Shown here: in pieces, positions 14,126-19,579 of the stretch
Numbering within the stretch: position 1 is the stretch's first letter
How the letters are laid out: every line of letters begins with the position of its first letter
NCBI GenBank assembly: GCA_902810755.1
Contig: CADDYT010000121.1
Span: forward strand, 1 to 19,579
DNA from: Chloroflexota bacterium
Lineage (GTDB): Bacteria > Chloroflexota > Ktedonobacteria > Ktedonobacterales > Ktedonobacteraceae
DNA: 19,579 nucleotides
Reading direction: 5' to 3'
Made by a program: the position numbers and the translations under genes
Notes under the pieces: model-generated
Databases searched by the model: none
Told to the model about the DNA's origin: nothing
What the model saw: the letters and a program-made list of their open reading frames with translations, nothing else

Positions 14126-14623
14126 ATGACTACTCTAGCACGTTTCGATCCCTGGCGTGAAGCCCTCAGTTTGCGTGATGCGATGGATCGGCTCTTTGAG
14201 CAGAGCTTCGTGAATCCGTTGAGCCTGTTCAATACGGCGGCTCCCGGCATTATGGTGCCGATGGATGTCTATGAGACGAAGAACGGCTACAATGTGAAGG
14301 TCCTGCTGCCCGGCATCAATCCAGATCATCTGGAGTTGACCGTTCAGGGCGAGACCCTGACTATCAAGGGTGAGTACCCGCAGGTAAACGAGCAGGGCAA
14401 AGAGGGAGCGTGGTTGGTGCATGAGATCGGCTCCGGTTCGTTCCAGCGCACCATTACCTTCCCCAAACCGATTGATGCCAATGCGATTGAAAGCAGCTAT
14501 CGCGACGGCGTGCTGACCATCACAGTGCCGTTCAGCGAGGCGAGCAAGCCGAGACGCATCAGCATCACGGGTGGTCAGACAGTTGAGTCTGGCTCTCAGA
14601 AGCAACTGACCGGCGCCCATTGA
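14126..14623 (+). CDS. Small heat-shock protein, Hsp20/alpha-crystallin family
   Basis: A 165-residue ATP-independent holdase chaperone that forms oligomers and keeps unfolding proteins soluble. The short N-terminal arm FDPWREALSLRDAMDRLFEQ (7-26) is typical of bacterial Hsp20. The alpha-crystallin domain spans about 43-140, with PMDVYETKNGYNVKVLLPG (45-63), the family motif YRDGVLTITVP (125-135) and the IXI motif ISI (145-147) for oligomer contacts. The C-terminal tail (148-165) is polar and flexible. The start has an excellent AGGAGGTGA (14110-14118). A strong intrinsic terminator follows, so the gene is a single unit, consistent with independent heat control. Confidence 0.94.
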   Translation: MTTLARFDPWREALSLRDAMDRLFEQSFVNPLSLFNTAAPGIMVPMDVYETKNGYNVKVLLPGINPDHLELTVQGETLTIKGEYPQVNEQGKEGAWLVHEIGSGSFQRTITFPKPIDANAIESSYRDGVLTITVPFSEASKPRRISITGGQTVESGSQKQLTGAH

Positions 14624-14672
14624 GCCGGTAAACGAAGCTCAGCGTTCTGATGGAGAGTGCTTTTACGCACTG

Positions 14673-14723
14673 TGGCGGGAAGCAGAAGGATTTGCTTATT
14701 CTTCTGCTTCCCGCCATTTTATT
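14673..14723 (+). terminator. Intrinsic terminator of the hsp20 gene
   Basis: TGGCGGGAAGCAGAAG (14673-14688) pairs perfectly with 14701-14716 (16 bp, 12-nt loop), followed by TTTTATTT. The stem is long and GC-rich, so termination should be efficient. Confidence 0.9.
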
Positions 14724-14767
14724 TCCGCGCCTCTTGCGCTCAAGCAAGGGGCCGCGAAAGCGTCGCG

Positions 14768-14797
14768 TTGACACCATTACAACTGACGTGATAAGAT
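14768..14797 (+). promoter_or_regulatory. Candidate promoter of the ligase cluster
   Basis: A perfect TTGACA (14768-14773), 18 bp, then TAAGAT (14792-14797), 4 of 6 to consensus. A second TTGACG at 14803-14808 could serve another promoter, but I see no good -10 for it. The leader to the first start codon would be about 200 nt. Confidence 0.5.
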
Positions 14798-14832
14798 TTT
14801 GCTTGACGTAATGTAATGGCGTGGCTCATTAC
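14774..14832. promoter_or_regulatory. Cluster of four CATTAC/GTAATG boxes
   Basis: CATTAC occurs at 14775-14780 and 14827-14832, and its reverse complement GTAATG at 14808-14813 and 14813-14818 (sharing one base). CCATTAC (14774-14780) and GTAATGG (14813-14819) form an inverted pair around the proposed -10. The arrangement resembles operator half-sites upstream of the ligase cluster. The remaining 14833-15002 holds no gene; it has a weak stem GATCAC/GTGATC (14860-14865/14876-14881). Confidence 0.4.
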
Positions 14833-15002
14833 CTCGTCTTCTGTGGATTGCTGATCCCCGATCACTCAGCGTCGTGTGATCTGGTTTTGTTCCGGTGAGC
14901 ATGCGGCCTGCTTTGCCCGATCTTCTGGTATCGCTCTGCTGCGTCGTAGTGCATCCCATGAAACGAACCGGCTCCGTTTCTGGCCGGATGTGAGTGTAGT
15001 GA

Positions 15003-15722
15003 ATGAATCGTGAGTATCATCGCTGGTTTAGTCCTTCTTTGCAGCGCGATATGGAGTTGCTGGTCTTTGGTCACGCGGGCGCGCGTACCCTCGTTTTTCC
15101 CACTTCGATGGGGCGTTTTTTTCAATGGGAAGATTTTGGCATGATCGCCGAACTGCGCGACCAGATCGATCAGGGCCATTTGCAATTGTTCTGTGTAGAT
15201 AGCGTGGACTCGGAAAGCTGGTATGCGAAACAGCGGCACCCGGCGGAGCGCGCTATTCGCCATAATCAATACGACAGCTATCTCCTGCGCGAAGTGCTGC
15301 CGTTCAGCAGCGAGCGCAACGCCAATCCCTTCCTGATTACGGTCGGTGCGAGCTTCGGCGCATACCATGCCGTCAATTTCGCCCTGCGCTACCCGCAGCT
15401 GGTGAACCGCACGCTTGGCATGAGCGGCCTCTACGACATTCGCCGCTTCACCGAGGGCTATTCTGACGATAACGTCTACTTTCACAATCCTATGGCCTTC
15501 ATCGCCAATGAACACGAGCCGGAACGCATTGCCGCGCTCAACCGCGTGGATATTATCCTCGCCATCGGGCGCGAGGACCCATCGTGCAAGAACAATGAAG
15601 AATTTTCGCGTATACTATGGAGTAAGAATATCTGGCACGCCCTGCGCATCTGGGATGGCTGGGCGCACGACTGGCCCTGGTGGAAGCAGATGATTCACCA
15701 CTACATCGGCGGCCATGATTAA
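15003..15722 (+). CDS. Alpha/beta-hydrolase (putative esterase) of the ligase cluster
   Basis: A 239-residue alpha/beta-hydrolase of the putative-esterase type. The nucleophile elbow GASFG is at 115-119 with Ser117; His222 in GWAHDW is the likely catalytic His, and the acid is probably Asp192 (GREDPSC) or a neighbour. There is no signal peptide, so it acts in the cytosol. It should cleave or transfer an ester, thioester or amide. It is the first of four same-direction genes; the next starts 38 bp on and is an ATP-grasp ligase, so its substrate is probably the cluster product or an intermediate (inference). The ribosome site before ATG 15003 is weak (GTGAG), yet the N-terminus MNREYHRWFSPSL fits the fold start. 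The gene is preceded by a roughly 200-nt leader. Confidence 0.82.
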   Translation: MNREYHRWFSPSLQRDMELLVFGHAGARTLVFPTSMGRFFQWEDFGMIAELRDQIDQGHLQLFCVDSVDSESWYAKQRHPAERAIRHNQYDSYLLREVLPFSSERNANPFLITVGASFGAYHAVNFALRYPQLVNRTLGMSGLYDIRRFTEGYSDDNVYFHNPMAFIANEHEPERIAALNRVDIILAIGREDPSCKNNEEFSRILWSKNIWHALRIWDGWAHDWPWWKQMIHHYIGGHD

Positions 15723-15760
15723 TTGTATTTGCACTGTCTGTAATACCGGGGAGCAACGAG

Positions 15761-16792
15761 ATGACATTGAAGGTTGGTTTGCTGGTGGGGCGGGAATGGT
15801 CATTTCCCCCTGCCTTCATCGATGAAGTCAATCGCCGCAACGAGGGCGTGCAGGCTGAGTACGTCAAGCTCGGCGGCACGCGCATGGACGAACCTGTCCC
15901 CTACGCGGTGATTATCGACCGTATCTCGCACGAGATACCCTACTACCGTATCTATCTCAAATACGCCGTGCTGCAAGGAGTGACGGTTGTCAACAACCCC
16001 TTCATGTGGACGGCTGACGATAAGTTTTTCGAGGCAGCGCTGTGCGAGAAGCTGGGCATCGCCAGCCCGAAGACGGTCGTGCTGCCCAACAAGGATTACG
16101 TTCCCGGCATCGTGCATAACGAGAGCCTGCGCAACCTGATCTACCCGTTGGACTGGCAGGGCATCATCGACTACGTGGGCCTGCCATGCGTTCTCAAAGA
16201 CGCGCTGGGCGGCGGCTGGAAGGACGTATTTATCTGCCACTCGCTCGACGAGGTGATCTTCCACTACGATCACTTCGGCCTGCGCACCCCCATCCTGCAG
16301 GAGTTCATTAAGTGGAATCAGTATGTGCGCTGCATCGCCATCGGGCAGGATGCCGTGCTGCCCATCAAGTATGACCCCGGCGAGCGCAAATACCATGTCG
16401 AACACCAGCATCTGACGCCCGAACTGGGCAGGCGCATCGTCGAGGATTCGCTCAAGCTGGTGCGCGCGCTGGGCTATGATATGAACTCGCTGGAATGGGC
16501 CGTGCGCGACGGCATTCCCTACGCCATCGACTTCATGAATCCCGCGCCGGATATGGATATCTATTCGCTGACACCCCATTATTTCGAGTGGGTGGTCAAG
16601 CATATGGCCGATATGGCTATCAAGCTGGCGAAGCAGCCGCGCCCGCAGTTGCCCAAACTGCGCTGGGATGCCTTCATGACCGCCAGCCGCACCTGGCAGC
16701 AGAGCGCAACGAGCAACACAGATAGTGAGAGCAGCAGGAGAAGCGACGGAGCGACATCGACCTCGCAGGCAAGCGAAACGCAATCGTCGTAA
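15761..16792 (+). CDS. ATP-grasp ligase, RimK-like, of the ligase cluster
   Basis: A 343-residue ATP-grasp protein. Such enzymes activate a carboxylate as acyl-phosphate and join it to an amine or thiol. The N-terminal domain (1-90) precedes the ATP-grasp core: ADDKFFEAALCEKLGI (about 86-101), the nucleotide-binding strand VLKDALGGGWKDV with Lys146 and a Gly-rich loop at 150-152, LQEFIKWNQYVRC near 184-196, and a metal-binding end IDFMNPAPDMD (256-266) where EvNpRp is more usual; Asp257 and Asn260 are the likely ligands. The last 31 residues or so (about 313-343) are a Ser/Thr/Gln-rich low-complexity tail. GGGGAG lies ahead of ATG 15761. Substrates are unknown; context implies a peptide-like product made with the next two ligases. 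Confidence 0.82.
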   Translation: MTLKVGLLVGREWSFPPAFIDEVNRRNEGVQAEYVKLGGTRMDEPVPYAVIIDRISHEIPYYRIYLKYAVLQGVTVVNNPFMWTADDKFFEAALCEKLGIASPKTVVLPNKDYVPGIVHNESLRNLIYPLDWQGIIDYVGLPCVLKDALGGGWKDVFICHSLDEVIFHYDHFGLRTPILQEFIKWNQYVRCIAIGQDAVLPIKYDPGERKYHVEHQHLTPELGRRIVEDSLKLVRALGYDMNSLEWAVRDGIPYAIDFMNPAPDMDIYSLTPHYFEWVVKHMADMAIKLAKQPRPQLPKLRWDAFMTASRTWQQSATSNTDSESSRRSDGATSTSQASETQSS

Positions 16793-16851
16793 TATGGAAC
16801 CGTTTTCCGTAGTCGGCAATCATCTGTATTTTTGAGAGGGAGAGGTGTGTT

Positions 16852-18204
16852 ATGTCGCTGAGAGAAGCTATTGAGACCTATCATGAACTGCTGACCGACG
16901 AACTGGCGCAGGCCTCGCAGGCGCAACTGGACGAGCAGCAGCGCAGACGGGGCATCGTCTTCGGCTCGCGCCCGCTCTCCACCACGCTGCGCCCGCGCTT
17001 CCTGACGCCGGAGCAGTATCGCTTCCTGCAATCACGTATGCGCGTGCTGATGCGCTGTTTCCAGAAGATTTACCATGTGGCGATGGAGAGCAAGGAGTTT
17101 CGCGCCCAGTTCGGGCTGGAAGACTGGGAAGAGTACCTGATCCAGTTCGACCCCGGCTTTCGCCATCCCAGCCCGACCTCGCGTGTGGATACCTTCTTCG
17201 TCACCGATCGCGGGGGCCTGCGCCTGACGGAGTACAACGCTGATACACCCGCCAGCCCGGCCTACAACGATGTTCTCACCGAGGTCTTCTACGGCCTGCC
17301 GGTGATGGCCGAGTTCCTGCGTCACTTCGAGGTGCGCCCGTTGCCCTCACGTCACAGCGTTATGAACGTCCTGCTGGACGCCTTCAACCAGTGGGCAGGC
17401 CACCGCGAGAAGCCGCGCATCGGCATCATCGACTGGCGCGAGGTGCCGAGCTACAGCGAGTTCGTGCTGTTCGAGGACTACTTCAAGTCGCAGGGGCTGG
17501 AATGCGTCATCGCCGACCCGCGCGAGGTTGAGTATCGCAACGGCAAACTGATGGCTGGCGATTTCCACATCACGCTGATCTACAAGCGCGTGCTGGTCAG
17601 CGAGCTGGTGGAGCGCGGCGGCATGGATCATCCCATCGTGCGGGCGGTGCTGGATAAAAACGTGTGCATGGTCAACCCGTTTCGCTGCAAAATCCTGCAC
17701 AAGAAGGCGAGTCTGGCCGTGCTGCGCGACGAACGCAACGCGCACCTCTTCACGCTCGACGAGTTAGAGGCCATCAACGCGCACATCCCCTGGACATCGC
17801 GCGTCGAAGAGCGCACGACGCTGTATCGCGACCGGCCCGTAGACCTGATTCCCTTTGTGCTTGAACACCGCGAGAACCTCGTCCTCAAGCCCAACGATGA
17901 GTACGGCGGTAAGGGCGTCGTTCTCGGCTGGGAGACCAGCCCGGAAGAGTGGGCGCGCAATGTCGAAGCGGCGCTCAAGGTTCCCTATATCGTGCAGGAG
18001 CGCGTGACCATCCCCAGCGAGCCATATCCCAACCTCGTCGATGGCCATGTCAAACTGATCGATCGCATGCTGGACACCAACCCGCTCGTCTTCTATGGCG
18101 ACTACGTGGATGGCTGCCTCTCGCGTCTCTCTGCCCAGGCTCTGTTGAATGTCACCGCCGGCACGGGTTCTACCGTGCCGACCTTTCTTGTGGAAAATCG
18201 ATAA
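16852..18204 (+). CDS. Circularly permuted ATP-grasp ligase
   Basis: A 450-residue member of the circularly permuted ATP-grasp group (DUF404/DUF407-related, glutathionylspermidine-synthase-like). Motif order shows the permutation: the metal-binding ExN, normally last, comes early as LTEYNADTPAS with Glu127 and Asn129, while the ATP-binding loop comes late as LKPNDEYGGKG with Lys346 and Gly352-Gly355, followed by VQERV with Glu383. The middle (about 160-300) holds GIIDWREVPSYSEF and CMVNPFRCKILHKK. It should form an amide bond with ATP. ATG 16852 is preceded by GAGGGAGAGG. It lies 59 bp after the RimK-like gene. A REP-like palindrome separates it from the GCS2-like ligase, which may adjust relative expression. 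Confidence 0.87.
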   Translation: MSLREAIETYHELLTDELAQASQAQLDEQQRRRGIVFGSRPLSTTLRPRFLTPEQYRFLQSRMRVLMRCFQKIYHVAMESKEFRAQFGLEDWEEYLIQFDPGFRHPSPTSRVDTFFVTDRGGLRLTEYNADTPASPAYNDVLTEVFYGLPVMAEFLRHFEVRPLPSRHSVMNVLLDAFNQWAGHREKPRIGIIDWREVPSYSEFVLFEDYFKSQGLECVIADPREVEYRNGKLMAGDFHITLIYKRVLVSELVERGGMDHPIVRAVLDKNVCMVNPFRCKILHKKASLAVLRDERNAHLFTLDELEAINAHIPWTSRVEERTTLYRDRPVDLIPFVLEHRENLVLKPNDEYGGKGVVLGWETSPEEWARNVEAALKVPYIVQERVTIPSEPYPNLVDGHVKLIDRMLDTNPLVFYGDYVDGCLSRLSAQALLNVTAGTGSTVPTFLVENR

Positions 18205-18239
18205 CAGTGGAAAATATCATGCCATTGAAAACCATCTCA

Positions 18240-18366
18240 GACATGTCATGTTGAGCGACAGCGAAGCATCTGGGGCAACCGCAGCTCAGAGTGGCGAGAT
18301 CAGAAGCTTCCCCTCCGCTGCACTCAGGGCGAAAGGCTGATTGCCGCTCAGCATGACAGGTCATGG
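18240..18366. repeat. Compound REP-like palindromic element
   Basis: The left arm around 18240-18272 (GTCATGTTGAGCGACAGCGA core) has an inverted partner near 18346-18366 (CGCTCAGCATGAC), and a third related unit (CCGCTGCACTCAGG) lies at about 18315-18328. It is a divergent copy of the family at 1309-1403 and 2293-2385. The plus frame through the left arm gives the repeat peptide LSDSEAS. It lies between two ligase genes and extends the open frame of the second one. Confidence 0.7.
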
Positions 18367-18403
18367 TCGCTTTTTCATAGCGGGCCAGGAAAGGGAAATG
18401 CAC

Positions 18404-19540
18404 ATGAAAGCACCGTCACTCACGCTCGGTATTGAGGAAGAATATCAGATCGTCGACCCGAAGACGGGTGAGCTGCGCTCCTATATCACGGAGATTCTGG
18501 AAGAGGGGAAGATGCTGCTGCGCGAGCAGGTCAAGCCGGAACTGCACCAGGCGATGGTCGAAATTGGCTCGGAAGTCTGCCAGACGCCCGGCGAACTACG
18601 CACAGAACTGGTGCGCCTGCGCCGCGCCATCATGGAACTGGCGGGCAAGAACGGCCTGAAGATCATCGCTGCAGGCACCCACCCCTTTTCGTCGTGGCTG
18701 GAGCAGGAGATCACGCCGCAGGAACGCTACATGGGCGTCAAGCAGGACATGCAGGAACTGGCCCAGCGCCTGCTCATCTTCGGCACGCATGTCCACGTCG
18801 GCATCGAGGATCGCGAGTTTCTCATCGATGCCATGAATGTTGCGCGCTACTTCATGCCGCACGTGCTGGCCCTCTCCACCAGTTCGCCCTTCTGGATGGG
18901 CCGCACCACCGGCCTGAAGTCCTATCGCAGCATCATCTTCCGCAACTTCCCGCGCAGCGGCGTCCCGCGCATCTTCTCTTCCTGGCAGGACTACCAGTAC
19001 CTGGTCAATACGCTGGTCGCCACACACAGCATTCCCGATTCCAGCAAAATCTGGTGGGATGTGCGCCCGAACCACTCGTATCCCACGCTGGAATTCCGCG
19101 TCTGCGATGTCTGCACGCGCGTGGACGAGGCCATCGCCATGGCCGCCATCTTCCAGGCCATCATCGCCAAGCTGTGGAAATTGCGTCGCGACAACATGAC
19201 CTTCCGCGTCTACCCGCACGATCTGATCGATGAGAACAAATGGCGCGCCGTGCGCTACGGTATCGAGGGCAAGCTGATCGATTTCGGCAAACAGGAAGAG
19301 AAACCTGCCCGCGACCTGATTCGCGAACTGATCGGCTGGTTCATCGACGATGTGGTTGACGAACTGGGCAGCCGCAAAGAGGTGGAATATGCCTATCGCA
19401 TCCTGCAAGAAGGCTCAAGCGCCGACCGCCAGCTTGCCACCTACCAGCGTACCGGCAGCCTCAAAGCTGTCGTCGACCAGCTTATTAAAGAGACCGCGGA
19501 GGGCGTGCTGCCGGAAGAGACGGTAGCAGGAATACAATAA
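18404..19540 (+). CDS. Carboxylate-amine ligase, GCS2/YbdK family
   Basis: A 378-residue glutamate-cysteine-ligase type 2 (COG2170, YbdK-like) enzyme of the glutamine-synthetase-like fold; E. coli YbdK has weak gamma-glutamylcysteine ligase activity. Conserved blocks: [10 protein letters not shown] (9-18) with metal/ATP Glu residues, [15 protein letters not shown] (127-133), [24 protein letters not shown] with Glu230 and Arg232, and a C-terminal helical region ending in [11 protein letters not shown]. Length matches YbdK (about 370). ATG 18404 is chosen because AAAGGG (18390-18395) is 8 nt ahead and homology begins at LTLGIEEE; the frame is open back to 18341 only through a repeat. It is the third amide-forming enzyme of the cluster. 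The 39 bp after it are GC-rich with no terminator before the window ends. Confidence 0.9.
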   Translation: MKAPSLTLGIEEEYQIVDPKTGELRSYITEILEEGKMLLREQVKPELHQAMVEIGSEVCQTPGELRTELVRLRRAIMELAGKNGLKIIAAGTHPFSSWLEQEITPQERYMGVKQDMQELAQRLLIFGTHVHVGIEDREFLIDAMNVARYFMPHVLALSTSSPFWMGRTTGLKSYRSIIFRNFPRSGVPRIFSSWQDYQYLVNTLVATHSIPDSSKIWWDVRPNHSYPTLEFRVCDVCTRVDEAIAMAAIFQAIIAKLWKLRRDNMTFRVYPHDLIDENKWRAVRYGIEGKLIDFGKQEEKPARDLIRELIGWFIDDVVDELGSRKEVEYAYRILQEGSSADRQLATYQRTGSLKAVVDQLIKETAEGVLPEETVAGIQ

Positions 19541-19579
19541 CCGCGCCTTGCCCGGCCCCGGCCATCCCCCGGCCCCGGT

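Noticed and set aside
14860..14881. Possible attenuator hairpin in the ligase-cluster leader
   Set aside because: The stem is only 6 bp with a 10-nt loop and a poor T-tract, too weak to call.
15800..16819. Minus-strand frame of 339 codons
   Set aside because: It is a shadow of the RimK-like ATP-grasp gene, without domain motifs.
18149..18340. Plus-strand frame of 63 codons between the two ligases
   Set aside because: It overlaps the end of the permuted ATP-grasp gene and the REP-like repeat, giving the repeat peptide LSDSEAS.

Overview
The window is about 19.6 kb of GC-rich bacterial chromosome. Gene content, strong Shine-Dalgarno sites, sigma-70-like promoters and several families of intergenic palindromes suggest a free-living, probably soil or compost organism. 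My best guess is Chloroflexota, perhaps Ktedonobacteria. That rests on the overall look of the proteins and repeats, not on a marker gene, so it is tentative. No rRNA, tRNA, CRISPR array, transposase or phage gene was seen.

Layout. 1-358: a palindromic and tandem repeat block, then a sigma-70-like promoter carrying an operator-like palindrome. 359-2282: two MaoC-fold (R)-hydratase subunits and an FabG-like SDR, a compact set for 3-hydroxyacyl/3-oxoacyl interconversion. 2435-5089: a fused GlcD-GlcE-type FAD dehydrogenase. 5090-5429: a hairpin and a 291-bp repeat element with 20-bp terminal inverted repeats, lying between convergent genes. 5430-7447: an ADP-ribosylglycohydrolase (minus strand) and galU, divergently transcribed from a shared promoter region; galU ends in a clear intrinsic terminator. 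7673-8965: an unusual acyltransferase. 9116-11076: PRPP synthetase followed closely by a solitary C5-cytosine DNA methyltransferase. 11079-12014 (minus): a luciferase-like flavin monooxygenase. 12213-13832: a VOC/glyoxalase protein and a FIST-domain protein. 14126-14623: a small heat-shock protein with a strong terminator. 15003-19540: an alpha/beta-hydrolase, a RimK-like ATP-grasp ligase, a circularly permuted ATP-grasp ligase and a GCS2/YbdK-type carboxylate-amine ligase.

The last cluster is the most interesting. Three mechanistically different ATP-dependent carboxylate-amine ligases plus one serine hydrolase, all in the same direction, look like a pathway that builds (and trims or releases) a small peptide-like molecule. 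Its product cannot be read from sequence. The rest is mostly housekeeping or ordinary accessory metabolism.

The window also carries REP-like palindromes at 1309-1403, 2293-2385 and 18240-18366. Two of them lengthen the open frames of the downstream genes at their 5' ends, so true starts were chosen from ribosome-binding sites downstream of the repeats.
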